NCBI RefSeq assembly: GCF_010500895.1
Contig: NZ_JAAAWO010000009.1
Span: forward strand, 1-64,000
Length of the DNA: 64,000 nucleotides
From: Alteromonas genovensis
GTDB taxonomy: Bacteria > Pseudomonadota > Gammaproteobacteria > Enterobacterales > Alteromonadaceae
Direction: 5' to 3'
The first letter of the stretch is position 1; the number at the start of each line of letters is the position of its first letter. The position numbers and the translations under genes were made by a program. Positions 44,561 through 58,068 of the stretch are shown here, one piece after another. The notes beneath the pieces were generated by a model, which saw only the letters and a list, made by a program, of their open reading frames with translations, ran no database searches and was not told the origin of the DNA.

Positions 44561-47395
44561 CTAGAGAGCGGCGAGTTCGTTGGCAATACAGTTAAATAGC
44601 ACACGCTTTCGAATAGGCTTACTTAAGTACGCATCCATGCCCGCGTTAAGACACGCCTTTCTGTCTTCCTCAAAGGCATTTGCCGTTAGCGCAATAATAC
44701 GCACGGTGTCCTTGTTTATACCGTGCTTGCGAATTTGCGATGCGGCTGTCAGGCCATCCATTACCGGCATTTGACAATCCATGAGAATGACATCGAACGG
44801 ATATTTTTTCGCTGCCTCTAACGTATCTTGACCATTTTTAGCACGTATACAGCGGACGTTAGCGCTAGACAACATATCCATGACTATTTCGGCGTTAATA
44901 TCGTTATCTTCTGCTAATAGAATATGGGTGTTATCGGGTATGGTTGCGATACTAGGCTGAGCATCGGTTCTTTTAGCGACTACTGCATGCTTACTTTCTT
45001 TGCAAGGAATATAAAACGTAAACGTAGAGCCCTTATCCAGCACGCTCTCTACACTCATTTCACCACCGAGCAGTTCCACAAGACCTTTACTTATTGGCAA
45101 GCCTAATCCCGTTCCTCCATAGTCGCGAGTGGTGGAGGCATCGGCCTGCTCAAACTTCTCAAAAATAGTATGTAACTTATCTTTTGAAATGCCAATTCCG
45201 GTGTCAGTGATCTTAATATTAAGGGTATTGTCGGCATAACTTGCCGTTAGTGTAACGGTGCCGCCATTAGTAAATTTAATCGCATTGCTCAGCAAGTTAT
45301 TAACCACTTGACCAACTTTGCCAGCATCAAGGGCTAGTGCGTTAGGAACTGAGTCATCCACATGAAGGTCAATCTCCACTTCTTTCACGTTGGCCGTGTA
45401 GGCGTAAAGCTCCTTGGCACCTAACAACAGTTCGCGTACCTGTGTATCTTGGTAATCTACTGCCATCTTGCCTGACTCGATTTTAGACCAGTCGAGGATA
45501 CTGTCTAAGATATGCAGCAAATTTGTGGCCGAGCGCGAAATGGTGTTGGCTCGTGACGCTATATGACCAGGCAGTTCGTACTCTGACATGAGTTCACACG
45601 AACCAATAATGCCATTCATTGGAGTGCGAATTTCGTGGCTCATGTTGGCAAGAAACTGGGTTTTCGAAATATTCGCCGCTTCTGCAGATTTTAATGCGCT
45701 TTCTAAATGATGGGTTTTTTCTTCTATACGCGCTTCCAGTGACTGATTAAGCTCGCCTAACTCTACGTTCAGCTGCTTCTCGTTTGCCCTTGCCTTATCT
45801 AATTCATCAAAGGCTGTCAGTAAGCGCTGCTCCAAACTTATAAACTCATTGTTTAATGCAGTGAGCTCTTGAATGTGAAATGCACGACTGGGGAGTTTAT
45901 TTCCCTGCGTACTTTTGGGGTCAAACTTAGCAATATAACGAATGAGTCGTCTAAGGGGCATGCTGATTATTCGAGCGACTAGAAAGCCAGTCAATGTACC
46001 AAGGACAGATAACAACAACAGTAAGAGCAAGTCCTTCATCAGGTAGCTGCCCATAGAGGCTTGCAGGTATTCCCGGTTGAAGTAATAGCTTAACGTCCAG
46101 TTAACCTGTGGTATATCACCCTTAAACCGCAGCCAGTTTTTTCCGCCTACGCTATTATCTATTTCAACATCACACTTTGGCTGGCACTCATAAAACGGCG
46201 CTTTGCTTAACGGCTCTAAGTTAAGCGCGTTTGATGCAAATATTACATCCCCTTTCCTGTCTTCTATTAGCAAGGAAAAGCCTTGTAAACTGAGTTCATC
46301 AAAGGCAGTAAAACTTTTAAGAGACAATGAGCCTTCAACAATACCAACGGTGTTGTCGCTGCTTGTTTTAATAGGAGCGGAAATGGCGACAATAGGGTCG
46401 TTCCCAAAACCACGCCCTTGAAATACATCGGATAAATAAGGCTCGCCAGATTCCATTACTTCAGAAAAATAGGGGCGATAAGCGACATTTGAGCGCACGC
46501 CATCTTTTACTTTATCAATTAAATTGGTGGGGTAAGTATGGGTAATGTCGCCATCTTCATCAGCGATAAGAAACGTAATGAAGTTAGGGTAGTACGCGGC
46601 CATTATAGACAGCTGTTTTGAGGACGCTTTGTCTAATGCTTTTTCAGTAGTGTTACCTGAAAGCGTTTTTGCCGTAGCCGATACAACGCTTTGGTGCTGT
46701 TCAATGAAATCGGATAGCTGTTGCTGCATTACCGCAACCCGTTGACCCATATACTGTTGAATTTGGCGCTCCTGCTGTTGCTGAAACAGCGCAACCGACA
46801 AGTAAATTACGGCCATGGAGCCGACGAAGAAACAGCCAGAAAAGAAGTAGCTAAAAAGAAAATTAAGCTTAACCTTCTCCGGCCCGTAGGCAATATTTCG
46901 CCTTAAACCATGAGTGGCCAGATAAACGAAATGGCCTGTGACTAACCCAAAAGCACCGCTTAACCAGGTAACCATAACCCCAGACATTATTATATTGAGG
47001 CTTTCGCTGTTATCGGCGCCGTTATTGAAATAATGCTCTAGTACCAAAATAGGTACAAAGACAAAAGACCAAAAGCCCGCACCTATTTTAATCACCTGTT
47101 TCAGTGACTTGTGATATCCAAACAGACTTATAACGATAGGAAGAAGAGTGAGGCTTTCTTTTCCTACGATACTTCCATCGCCAAACCACACAGGCGCACT
47201 GATAAGTAGCGCAATGGGTATCGATAGATATGGAGTAAAGCGAAGTGCTGCGTATACCGCTGCGCCGTAGCCAAACACGGCAATACCTGAACTATCAAAA
47301 GGAGCTGGCAATACATTAATACCCACCCCCACTAAGCATACTAAAAAAGCTTTAAGCGCTAGAGACCAACTAAAAACAAAACGAGTTTTACCCAA
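44561..47395 (-). CDS. Hybrid sensor histidine kinase
   Basis: The 944-residue protein has an N-terminal membrane domain of about six helices (residues 10-200, MASE1-like), a periplasmic sensing region between helices at about 240-450 (Cache-like: R-P-Y-F-S-E-V and Y-L-S-D-V), a coiled coil, then the kinase core with His587 in M-S-H-E-I-R-T-P-M-N-G, the N box N-N-L-L-S-N-A-I-K-F and D-T-G-I-G-I-S, and a receiver domain with Asp873 in L-M-D-C-Q-M-P. No partner regulator is adjacent. Ligand unknown. Confidence 0.9.
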   Translation of the reverse strand: MGKTRFVFSWSLALKAFLVCLVGVGINVLPAPFDSSGIAVFGYGAAVYAALRFTPYLSIPIALLISAPVWFGDGSIVGKESLTLLPIVISLFGYHKSLKQVIKIGAGFWSFVFVPILVLEHYFNNGADNSESLNIIMSGVMVTWLSGAFGLVTGHFVYLATHGLRRNIAYGPEKVKLNFLFSYFFSGCFFVGSMAVIYLSVALFQQQQERQIQQYMGQRVAVMQQQLSDFIEQHQSVVSATAKTLSGNTTEKALDKASSKQLSIMAAYYPNFITFLIADEDGDITHTYPTNLIDKVKDGVRSNVAYRPYFSEVMESGEPYLSDVFQGRGFGNDPIVAISAPIKTSSDNTVGIVEGSLSLKSFTAFDELSLQGFSLLIEDRKGDVIFASNALNLEPLSKAPFYECQPKCDVEIDNSVGGKNWLRFKGDIPQVNWTLSYYFNREYLQASMGSYLMKDLLLLLLLSVLGTLTGFLVARIISMPLRRLIRYIAKFDPKSTQGNKLPSRAFHIQELTALNNEFISLEQRLLTAFDELDKARANEKQLNVELGELNQSLEARIEEKTHHLESALKSAEAANISKTQFLANMSHEIRTPMNGIIGSCELMSEYELPGHIASRANTISRSATNLLHILDSILDWSKIESGKMAVDYQDTQVRELLLGAKELYAYTANVKEVEIDLHVDDSVPNALALDAGKVGQVVNNLLSNAIKFTNGGTVTLTASYADNTLNIKITDTGIGISKDKLHTIFEKFEQADASTTRDYGGTGLGLPISKGLVELLGGEMSVESVLDKGSTFTFYIPCKESKHAVVAKRTDAQPSIATIPDNTHILLAEDNDINAEIVMDMLSSANVRCIRAKNGQDTLEAAKKYPFDVILMDCQMPVMDGLTAASQIRKHGINKDTVRIIALTANAFEEDRKACLNAGMDAYLSKPIRKRVLFNCIANELAAL

Positions 47396-47416
47396 AGAAC
47401 ATCTCCAGCGCCATGT

Positions 47417-48718
47417 TTAGTTTTGCTCCATGTAGTCGAGTGTAAAGTTAGTGAGTAATTTAACGCCCAACTTCATGCCTTCATCGTCCACATAAAATTC
47501 TGGGGTATGATGAGCGGGGCTATCTTCTTCAGACACATTCAGAGGCTTTCCGCCAACCCACACGTACAGGCCAGGCACTTGCTCTTGGAAGAAAGAGAAG
47601 TCTTCAGCACCTGTAACAGGGTTAGATAACAAGGTGTTTTCAACGCCGGCGGTGCGCTGCATTGTTGGCAACATGGCTTGCGTTAATGCGGGGTCGTTAT
47701 ACGTAATAGGATAGGAATAATCTAACGGTAACGTGAGCTCTGCTTTGGCTCCCATACTTTCAGCGATGGCGTTTACCTTGCGAGGCAGTGCCTCATAAAT
47801 ATGCTCACGGGCAGCCTTATTCAACGTTCTAATAGTACCAACAAGCTCAACTTCATTAGGAATAATGTTAGACCTGTTACCACCGTGAATTGAGCCGATT
47901 GAAACAACAGCAGCGTCGTCAACTAGCTTTAATTCTCTGCTCACAATGGTTTGAATAGACATGATCATTTGTGCGGCAGTGACGACGGGATCGACACTTT
48001 TCCACGGGTAAGCGCCATGCGCCTGTTTACCGTGAATAACGATTTTAAACGGATCTACGGCAGCCATGGTGCCACCAGGCTTATAGCGCACCTTGCCCAC
48101 ATCAGTGTTTGCATTGATGTGCAAACCGAAAATCACATCCACATCAGGGTTTTTAAGTACCCCTTCCTTTACCATTACTTCGGCACCACCGGTTTCTCCC
48201 GCGGGTGCGCCCTCTTCTGCTGGCTGAAAGATGAACTTTACCTTGCCAGTAAGTTCGCTTTTTATGCCGGTTAGGATTTTAGCTGCGCCCATCAGCATGG
48301 CCATATGAGTGTCGTGACCACATGCGTGCATGACCGGCACGTCATTTCCATTGTATTCGCCCATCTGCTCAGAGCGATAGGATAATTGGTTTTGCTCTTT
48401 AACAGGCAGCCCATCCATGTCGGCGCGAAGCGCTACCACAGGACCTGGCTTTCCAGAGTCGAGAATGGCCACTACGCCAGTTTTTGCAACGCCGGTTTGT
48501 ACCTCTAAGCCCAGGGAGGTGAGGTAATTCGCAATATAGTCTGCGGTTTTGAATTCGCGGTTAGACAGCTCGGGGAACTGGTGAAAGTGGTGACGCCATT
48601 TAATGACATCTGGCTCTACATTGGTGGCCAAACTGTCAACATCGACAGCTGCAGCAAATACGCTGGTTGACACTGCTAAACTTGCGAAGGTTAACGTTGC
48701 TAACTTCCTAATCATCAT
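47417..48718 (-). CDS. M20-family amidohydrolase, secreted
   Basis: The 433-residue protein has a signal peptide (to about V-F-A-A) and the M20D pattern: W-R-H-H-F-H-Q-F-P-E-L-S near residue 41, A-L-R-A-D-M-D-G-L-P near 97, H-A-C-G-H-D-T-H-M near 131 and P-A-E-E-G near 168, supplying the metal ligands. Family members cleave N-acyl amino acids or peptides. It starts on the far side of the kinase gene with 21 bases between. Confidence 0.9.
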   Translation of the reverse strand: MMIRKLATLTFASLAVSTSVFAAAVDVDSLATNVEPDVIKWRHHFHQFPELSNREFKTADYIANYLTSLGLEVQTGVAKTGVVAILDSGKPGPVVALRADMDGLPVKEQNQLSYRSEQMGEYNGNDVPVMHACGHDTHMAMLMGAAKILTGIKSELTGKVKFIFQPAEEGAPAGETGGAEVMVKEGVLKNPDVDVIFGLHINANTDVGKVRYKPGGTMAAVDPFKIVIHGKQAHGAYPWKSVDPVVTAAQMIMSIQTIVSRELKLVDDAAVVSIGSIHGGNRSNIIPNEVELVGTIRTLNKAAREHIYEALPRKVNAIAESMGAKAELTLPLDYSYPITYNDPALTQAMLPTMQRTAGVENTLLSNPVTGAEDFSFFQEQVPGLYVWVGGKPLNVSEEDSPAHHTPEFYVDDEGMKLGVKLLTNFTLDYMEQN

Positions 48719-48875
48719 GTTTCTCCTTTGTTGTTTTAGCCAGAATAGATCATCTGGTAAAAGAACACACCACCAACCTTAGCTGAGAAGGGAAAAATAA
48801 CGCATCGACAAATACAAAAACATTATACGGAAGTCTAATACTCTCAATACATGAGCCTGTAGACATAAACAGATA

Positions 48876-48908
48876 CAAAAAAGGCGCCTTCACAATAGGC
48901 GCCTTCAT
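48876..48908 (-). terminator. Terminator downstream of rho
   Basis: AAGGCGCC and GGCGCCTT pair across a nine-base loop; on the minus strand a T run follows. It lies about 20 bases past the rho stop. Confidence 0.88.
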
Positions 48909-48925
48909 CATATTCTTAGCGAGTG

Positions 48926-50191
48926 CTAGCTTCTTTGTCTTCGCATTGCATCGAAGAATTCATCGTTCGTCTTCGTCATAGAGAGCTTACTAATTAAGAA
49001 CTCCATCGCGTCGATTTCTGACATTTCATGAACAATTTTACGCAAGATCCACATTTTCTGTAGTTCATCTTGTTTTGTAAGTAGCTCTTCACGACGTGTG
49101 CCAGAACGATTAAAGTCGATAGCTGGGAACACACGCTTCTCCGCAATTTTGCGATTAAGGTGAAGTTCCATATTACCGGTACCTTTAAACTCTTCGTAGA
49201 TAACTTCATCCATTTTAGAGCCGGTATCGATAAGTGCTGTGGCGATAATAGTTAAACTACCCCCCTCTTCAACGTTACGGGCAGCACCAAAAAAACGCTT
49301 TGGCTTATGAAGTGCGTTTGCATCTACACCACCGGTAAGTACTTTACCTGATGATGGAATAACCGTGTTATAGGCACGAGCAAGACGAGTGATTGAATCG
49401 AGAAGAATAACCACGTCTTTTTTATGCTCTACTAAGCGTTTCGCTTTCTCGATAACCATCTCTGCCACTTGTACGTGACGGCTTGCTGGCTCGTCGAACG
49501 TAGAGGCAACCACTTCACCTTGTACTAGGCGATGCATTTCAGTGACTTCTTCTGGACGTTCGTCGATAAGTAGTACCATCAATTCACATTCTGGGTGATT
49601 GGCAGCAATAGACTGTGCAATATTCTGTAGAAGCAACGTTTTACCGGCTTTAGGCGGCGCAACTATGAGTCCGCGCTGACCGCGACCAATAGGCGATGCT
49701 AAATCGAGAACACGCGCAGTAATATCTTCTGTTGAACCATTACCACGTTCCATGCGCAAACGATCTGCAGCATGCAAAGGAGTCAGGTTTTCAAACAAGA
49801 TTTTGTTTCGCGAGTTTTCAGGCTTGTCGAAGTTTACTTCGCGAATTTTTAATAGCGCAAAGTAACGTTCGCTGTCTTTAGGAGGACGAATTTTTCCTGC
49901 AATGGTGTCACCAGTGCGCAAATTAAAGCGACGAATCTGGCTAGGCGATACATAAATATCATCTGGACCTGCGAGGTAAGAAGAATCAGCTGAGCGTAAG
50001 AAGCCGAAACCGTCCTGTAAAATTTCTAAAACTCCATCTCCGAAGATATCTTCGCCACTTTTAGCGTGCGTCTTCAAGATAGAGAATATGATGTCTTGTT
50101 TTCTGGCGCGAGCCATATTCTCAAGGCCCATTTTCTCGGCCATGTTAACCAATTCGCTAATTGGTTTATTCTTTAATTCGGTTAAATTCAT
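48926..50191 (-). CDS. rho: Transcription termination factor Rho
   Basis: From ATG 50191 the protein has 421 residues, matching the usual 419 and its usual M-N-L-T-E-L-K-N start. It has the RNA-binding segment G-F-G-F-L-R-S near residue 62, the Walker A P-P-K-A-G-K-T near 178 and R-P-E-E-V-T-E near 212. It is a hexameric RNA helicase that ends transcription. A GTG at 50239 would add 16 unusual residues and is less likely. Confidence 0.98.
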   Translation of the reverse strand: MNLTELKNKPISELVNMAEKMGLENMARARKQDIIFSILKTHAKSGEDIFGDGVLEILQDGFGFLRSADSSYLAGPDDIYVSPSQIRRFNLRTGDTIAGKIRPPKDSERYFALLKIREVNFDKPENSRNKILFENLTPLHAADRLRMERGNGSTEDITARVLDLASPIGRGQRGLIVAPPKAGKTLLLQNIAQSIAANHPECELMVLLIDERPEEVTEMHRLVQGEVVASTFDEPASRHVQVAEMVIEKAKRLVEHKKDVVILLDSITRLARAYNTVIPSSGKVLTGGVDANALHKPKRFFGAARNVEEGGSLTIIATALIDTGSKMDEVIYEEFKGTGNMELHLNRKIAEKRVFPAIDFNRSGTRREELLTKQDELQKMWILRKIVHEMSEIDAMEFLISKLSMTKTNDEFFDAMRRQRS

Positions 50192-50412
50192 ACTGGTGGG
50201 TCTTTGTGCTTGAGCTTCGCTTACAGGACTTTTGGTCACTCTGTTCTCGTTTAGATTTGGTATCGCCCGGATTTGGACAGTTGCAGAATGCTGCTCGGAT
50301 GAGCGCTGAGGGAAAAGTTAGCACTATATTTAACCAACGTCCAGCGATTTGGTCACTAAATGTTAATTAAATTGGGCTCACTATCCTAAAGTGTAATGCT
50401 ACCTAGTGTGAT

Positions 50413-50452
50413 GAAAAAAGCCGATGTAGGGGTTACCTACACCGGCTTTTCT
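50413..50452 (-). terminator. Terminator downstream of trxA
   Basis: AAAAGCCGATGTAGG and CCTACACCGGCTTTT pair with one mismatch across GGTTA, flanked by A and T runs. It lies eight bases past the trxA stop and separates trxA from rho. Confidence 0.88.
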
Positions 50453-50459
50453 GTATCAA

Positions 50460-50786
50460 TTACAGGTTTTCGTTGAGAAATTCTGTTAACTGAGTTTTTG
50501 ATAACGCACCCACTTTTGTCGCTGCAACGTTACCGTTTTTGAAAAGTAACAACGTTGGGATGCCACGGATACCGTATTTAGGCGGAGTTTCGTTATTTTC
50601 ATCGACATTCAACTTGCCAACTGTTAACTTGCCATCAAACTCGGTCGCAACTTCTTCTAAGATAGGTGCGATCATTTTACAGGGGCCACACCACTCGGCC
50701 CAAAAGTCAACTAGTACAGGACTGTCAGCATTGATAACATCTGCTTCGAATTTATCGTCAGATAACTGGATAATTTTGTCGCTCAT
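50460..50786 (-). CDS. trxA: Thioredoxin
   Basis: From ATG 50786 the protein has 108 residues, the family norm, with the active site W-C-G-P-C (Cys33, Cys36) and the cis-proline segment R-G-I-P-T-L. It reduces protein disulfides in the cytoplasm. The upstream frame to 50870 lacks a suitable start. It diverges from rhlB across 100 bases. Confidence 0.97.
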   Translation of the reverse strand: MSDKIIQLSDDKFEADVINADSPVLVDFWAEWCGPCKMIAPILEEVATEFDGKLTVGKLNVDENNETPPKYGIRGIPTLLLFKNGNVAATKVGALSKTQLTEFLNENL

Positions 50787-50886
50787 TCTTTTCTCCATTG
50801 TTGGTCTGTCGCTGAGTCTTCTCAGCCTTACCATAAGTGTTATATAGAAACTGTTTTTTAATGCAAGCACTGATAAGCTATAAGCT

Positions 50887-52173
50887 ATGCCTACTCATTT
50901 AACTGAAACTCATTTTTCTGACCTGCCGATCAACAGCAAAGTCGTTGACGCCTTGACGGCAGAGAATTTTTCGCATTGTACACCAATTCAGGCACTTGCA
51001 CTGCCTCCGTTGTTAGAAGGCCTCGATATTGCTGGCCAAGCTCAAACGGGCACGGGAAAAACCATTGCGTTTTTGGTCGCTACATTCCATTACCTGCTAA
51101 GCAAAGCAGAAAACTCAAGTAACAGCAAATTAGACGGTCCGCGTGCCATTATTATGGCACCTACACGAGAACTTGCCGTGCAAATTTATAACGATGCCAA
51201 ACTGCTCAGTGAGCACACTGGAATATCGTTAGGGTTGATTTATGGGGGCGAAGGTTACCAAAGTCAACGTGAAACCCTAGAAGAAGGGGTGGATATTATT
51301 ATTGGCACGACAGGACGCATACTGGATTACTATAAACAGGATGTGTTCTCGCTGAAAAATATTCAGGTTGCCGTGCTCGATGAAGCCGATCGTATGTTCG
51401 ATTTGGGCTTTATTAAAGACATCCGCTTTTTATTCCGTCGTATGCCACCTGCAAACGAAAGACTTAGCATGCTGTTCTCAGCCACGTTGAGTTATCGCGT
51501 ACAGGAGCTGGCCTATGAACACATGAATAACCCTACTCATGTGCAAGTTGCCCCTGAACAAACGACTGCAAGCCGCGTAAGCCAAGAGCTATTTTATCCG
51601 TCAGATGACGATAAAATGTTGCTGCTTCTCACGCTCTTAGAAGAAGAGTGGCCGGAAAAGGCCATTGTGTTTGCCAACACCAAGCACAGCTGTGAGAAAG
51701 TCACAGATTGGCTAACCGCAGACGGACACCGCGTTGGTTTGTTAAGTGGCGATGTTCCGCAAAAGAAACGACTTGGTATTTTAGAAGACTTTACCAAGGG
51801 CGCATTAGACATATTAGTTGCGACGGACGTGGCGGCTCGTGGTTTACATATTGATGCGGTAACGCACGTATTTAACTACGACTTGCCTGACGATGCCGAA
51901 GATTATGTGCACCGTATTGGCCGTACCGGTCGAGCAGGAAGAAGCGGTATTGCAATAAGTTTTGCGTGCGAAAAATACGCGCTTAACCTACCGGCAATTG
52001 AAAAGTACATTCATGCAACTATTCCGGTTACAGACTACGACAGAACCGCATTATTAGATGAGGTAACACCTCCTAAGCCACGCAGAAAGCGTGTGCCTAA
52101 TAATCGAAACTCTTCTCGTAGAGGCAATAGCCGTGGGCGCGGCAAACCCCAGCAGCGAAATACAAGTAAATAA
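50887..52173 (+). CDS. rhlB: DEAD-box RNA helicase RhlB
   Basis: The 428-residue protein has the Q motif (F-S-H-C-T-P-I-Q), Walker A A-Q-T-G-T-G-K-T at 52-59, D-E-A-D at 165-168, S-A-T near 201 and H-R-I-G-R-T-G-R near 335. It ends in an Arg/Ser/Gly-rich tail (from about 395). RhlB is the helicase of the RNA degradosome. gppA follows 13 bases downstream. Confidence 0.95.
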   Translation: MPTHLTETHFSDLPINSKVVDALTAENFSHCTPIQALALPPLLEGLDIAGQAQTGTGKTIAFLVATFHYLLSKAENSSNSKLDGPRAIIMAPTRELAVQIYNDAKLLSEHTGISLGLIYGGEGYQSQRETLEEGVDIIIGTTGRILDYYKQDVFSLKNIQVAVLDEADRMFDLGFIKDIRFLFRRMPPANERLSMLFSATLSYRVQELAYEHMNNPTHVQVAPEQTTASRVSQELFYPSDDDKMLLLLTLLEEEWPEKAIVFANTKHSCEKVTDWLTADGHRVGLLSGDVPQKKRLGILEDFTKGALDILVATDVAARGLHIDAVTHVFNYDLPDDAEDYVHRIGRTGRAGRSGIAISFACEKYALNLPAIEKYIHATIPVTDYDRTALLDEVTPPKPRRKRVPNNRNSSRRGNSRGRGKPQQRNTSK

Positions 52174-52186
52174 AACACGAGACACT

Positions 52187-53698
52187 ATGCAGGCAGAACT
52201 CCAGCACGATGCCCAGACCTACGGCGAGTATTATGCCGCCGTTGACCTAGGCTCTAATAGTTTTCACATGGTGATCGTCCATGTGGTCAATGGAAGCGTT
52301 CAAATTATTGGTAAAATTAAGCAGAAGGTGCGATTAGCAGCCGGGCTTGATGAACAATTATTGCTTGATGACACAAGCATGGAGCGCGGTTGGAAATGCC
52401 TGCAAGTTTTCTCTGAAAGATTACAAGATATCCCCCCTTCAAATATCAAGGTGGTTGCAACCGCGACACTGCGCCTTGCCACCAATGCACACGTTTTTGT
52501 GCGCAAAGCCGAAGAAATCCTTAATCATAAGCTTAATGTTATCAGCGGCGAAGAAGAGGCCAGACAGATATACCTCGGCGTAGCCTATACATCGGCCAAT
52601 CAAGGCAACAGCCTTGTTATTGATATTGGTGGTGCTAGCACTGAAATTATTATTGGTAATGATATGCAGCCCATTCATTTGAAAAGTTTAGACATGGGCT
52701 GTGTCACCTTTATGGAACGCTATTTCCATGGGGGAAGCATAACCGATGACAACTTTGATAAGGCAAAAAAAGCTGCACATGCACTTATTGGTGAAGTGTC
52801 TAACGCCTTTTTATGCTTTGACTGGGAAAACTGTCTTGGTGCTTCAGGTACGCCCCAGGCGATAACTGAAATATTAGTGGCTCAAGGGATCAGCGATGCT
52901 ATTCGACTCGATTACCTCTACCACTTGCAAAAGCAGTGTGTTGAATGCGGCTCTATCGACCAACTCACTATTGAAGGGTTAGAAGAAAACCGCAAAGCAA
53001 TATTTCCATCGGGACTGGCTATTCTTATTAGCTTGTTTGAAGCGCTTGATATCAAGTACATGAACATTTCTGGTGGCGCCCTGCGTGAGGGCCTAATCTA
53101 TGGCATGTTGGACAATGTTACCGATAACGACCGCCGCCAGCAGACGCTAAACCAAGCCAAACAGCGTTACCACATCGACACGGCTCACGCAGCTACGGTA
53201 AAGCAAGTGGCGCTGTCGCTGTGCTATCAACTATGTGGTCAACAGAATATTTGTCACCTCGATACCGAGACAATTTTAGGCGCAGCCGCAGAGCTTCACG
53301 AAATTGGCCTGCATATTGAGTACAAGCGCCATCATGAACACGGTGCCTATATACTCAGTTATATTGATTTACCAGGCTTCACCCGTTTACAGCGCTCAGC
53401 AATTAGAGAGCTTGTGTCTCAGCATCGGTTAAATGTTGCCAGTGATATATTTGATAATTATCACCAAGATTACCGCCCTATGCTTAAAGGGTTACTTCGG
53501 GTTTTACGCATTGCCGTGGTGCTGTGTTTACGCAGACAAAACAAGCATATTCCCGATGTAAAACTGTTGTGTGAAGGTGATAAGTGGACGCTTACCTTTC
53601 CAGAAGGTTGGTTGAAGTCTCACCCTTTAATTAATGCCGAGCTAGCCAATGAGTGCTGGCTGCAGCACAAAGCAGGATGTGAGCTGGTTTGTTTGTAA
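52187..53698 (+). CDS. gppA: Ppx/GppA-family phosphatase
   Basis: The 503-residue protein from ATG 52187 has A-V-D-L-G-S-N-S-F-H near residue 19, a G-E-E-E-A-R segment near 124 and I-D-I-G-G-A-S-T-E near 146, the phosphate-binding loops of the exopolyphosphatase/guanosine-pentaphosphatase family. The link to rhlB is the usual gppA order. An upstream frame inside rhlB is rejected. Confidence 0.9.
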   Translation: MQAELQHDAQTYGEYYAAVDLGSNSFHMVIVHVVNGSVQIIGKIKQKVRLAAGLDEQLLLDDTSMERGWKCLQVFSERLQDIPPSNIKVVATATLRLATNAHVFVRKAEEILNHKLNVISGEEEARQIYLGVAYTSANQGNSLVIDIGGASTEIIIGNDMQPIHLKSLDMGCVTFMERYFHGGSITDDNFDKAKKAAHALIGEVSNAFLCFDWENCLGASGTPQAITEILVAQGISDAIRLDYLYHLQKQCVECGSIDQLTIEGLEENRKAIFPSGLAILISLFEALDIKYMNISGGALREGLIYGMLDNVTDNDRRQQTLNQAKQRYHIDTAHAATVKQVALSLCYQLCGQQNICHLDTETILGAAAELHEIGLHIEYKRHHEHGAYILSYIDLPGFTRLQRSAIRELVSQHRLNVASDIFDNYHQDYRPMLKGLLRVLRIAVVLCLRRQNKHIPDVKLLCEGDKWTLTFPEGWLKSHPLINAELANECWLQHKAGCELVCL

Positions 53699-53747
53699 TG
53701 AGCGATGTTAGGTAAGGCCACTACATAAGAAAAAAATTACTTCATAA

Positions 53748-53780
53748 GAAAAGAGCCGCTTTAAAGCAGCTCTTTTTGTT
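53748..53780. terminator. Bidirectional terminator between gppA and hemB
   Basis: AAAGAGC and GCTCTTT bracket a GCTTTAAAGC core, a near-perfect palindrome, with T runs on both strands. It ends both convergent genes. Confidence 0.9.
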
Positions 53781-53799
53781 TGTACTCATGCCTAACGTG

Positions 53800-56699
<2,900 letters not shown>

Positions 56700-56705
56700 C
56701 CGTTC

Positions 56706-57482
56706 TCAGCCTATGGAAAACAAAGTGCAGCTGTTAGTGAAACTGTATTCGCTTAGCTGCTCTTCAGATAGTGCTAACATCTCGCTAACCGCCCTCACAA
56801 TGTGAGGCAAAAAGGCTGGCTCGTTATTTCGCTTTCTTGGTCTTAATGTTTTTGGAAAGAGATAGGGAGCGTCAGTTTCAAAAATAAGCCTGTCTTTGGG
56901 AATATTTTTTACCGCCTCTCTTAGCGCGTCGCCCCGCTTTTCATCACATACCCACCCCGTGATCCCAATGTACAAACCGAGAGACAAATAGGCATTAACC
57001 TGTTCCACCGTGCCAGTAAAACAGTGAGCAATGCCGCCTGGCAACTGAGGAATATAGTGAGTTAACAGCCCCATCTGTGGTTCAAACGCATCGCGCTCGT
57101 GCAGATAAACGGGCTTTTGCAGTTTAACTGCAATAGCAAGCTGAGCATCAAACACCGACAATTGGGTGTCTTGTGCAGAAAAGTTGCGGTTAAAGTCTAA
57201 GCCGCATTCGCCTATGGCTACACAGCCTTCACGCTGCGCTAACTGCTCAAGTTGAATTAATGATTGGTCGGTAACGTCTTTTGCGTGGTGAGGATGCACG
57301 CCAATGGTGTAACACAGTATTTGAGGGAACTTTAGATATAGCTGATAAGCAGGCTCCCACTCATCTGGATGAGTGGTAATGACACATAATTTTTCAACGC
57401 CTGCCTCGAAGGCACGTTGAATAACTTCGCTGGCATCGAAGCGCCTGTCTAGCAGATTGACACCAGCATCGAATAAGGTCAT
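56706..57482 (-). CDS. tatD: TatD-family metal-dependent DNase
   Basis: The 258-residue protein starts F-D-A-G-V-N-L, like E. coli TatD, with I-G-V-H-P-H-H near residue 60, G-E-C-G-L-D-F near 92, C-F-T-G near 155 and E-T-D-A-P-Y near 202. It is a 3'-5' exonuclease. It abuts the preceding gene without a gap. Confidence 0.92.
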   Translation of the reverse strand: MTLFDAGVNLLDRRFDASEVIQRAFEAGVEKLCVITTHPDEWEPAYQLYLKFPQILCYTIGVHPHHAKDVTDQSLIQLEQLAQREGCVAIGECGLDFNRNFSAQDTQLSVFDAQLAIAVKLQKPVYLHERDAFEPQMGLLTHYIPQLPGGIAHCFTGTVEQVNAYLSLGLYIGITGWVCDEKRGDALREAVKNIPKDRLIFETDAPYLFPKTLRPRKRNNEPAFLPHIVRAVSEMLALSEEQLSEYSFTNSCTLFSIG

Positions 57483-58043
57483 TTACTTCAGTCGTTTTAC
57501 TTTTAAACGTTTATTTATGCCATCAACGCCTAGAAAGAATGCACCAAATAGGCCCTTTTCGATAGTAACGCCCTGCCCTGTTTCTAATTTCAAATAGGTA
57601 TTATCCACTTGTTGCCACTGTGAGCCGTCATTAAAGGTAATGACTTGCTTTCCACGGGTGCCTTTAGACACTTCAGCAACCGTTAGTGCAACTTCAGATA
57701 CGTCATCAGCTGGAGTGCGCTTTTTATCTAAGCCGAAAGACGCTTCAGGGTCTTGCTCTTCCATTTCTTGCGGCGCAGCAGCAACGGTAGGGCGAACAGC
57801 CGGTACTTTGGTGACGGCTGGCTTTGGAGTTGCTCGAGGAATAGCCGGTACATCACTTATTTGCATGTCAACGTCGTCGTACTGGCTTATAGATTTTGCC
57901 ATACGGTCGTAACACATAAGGCGCTTTAGGCTGTTTTCAGTGCCGCGACATTTTTCGATTGCTTTGCTAATACTTTCAGCCTGCACCGAAAATGTACCTA
58001 ACGCTGCAAGCAGTGAGATCAAAGTAATGGCTCGTGATTTCAT
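57483..58043 (-). CDS. Secreted protein of unknown function in the tat operon
   Basis: From ATG 58043, after AAGGGA, the product has 186 residues: a signal peptide (to S-V-Q-A), an E-K-C-R-G-x(8)-M-C-Y-D segment with two cysteines, a proline/valine-rich linker (about residues 65-95) and a C-terminal domain (T-F-N-D-G-S-Q-W-Q-Q and F-F-L-G-V-D-G). It resembles small periplasmic proteins found beside tat genes; not otherwise recognised. tatC lies 25 bases upstream. Confidence 0.75.
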   Translation of the reverse strand: MKSRAITLISLLAALGTFSVQAESISKAIEKCRGTENSLKRLMCYDRMAKSISQYDDVDMQISDVPAIPRATPKPAVTKVPAVRPTVAAAPQEMEEQDPEASFGLDKKRTPADDVSEVALTVAEVSKGTRGKQVITFNDGSQWQQVDNTYLKLETGQGVTIEKGLFGAFFLGVDGINKRLKVKRLK

Positions 58044-58068
58044 TTTTATCCCTTTTGTTATTAATGAA

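Noticed and set aside
50192..50239. N-terminal extension of Rho
   Set aside because: The 16 extra residues are absent from Rho proteins and the GTG has no ribosome binding site.
52091..52186. Upstream start of gppA inside rhlB
   Set aside because: The frame overlaps the rhlB coding end and adds residues foreign to the family.
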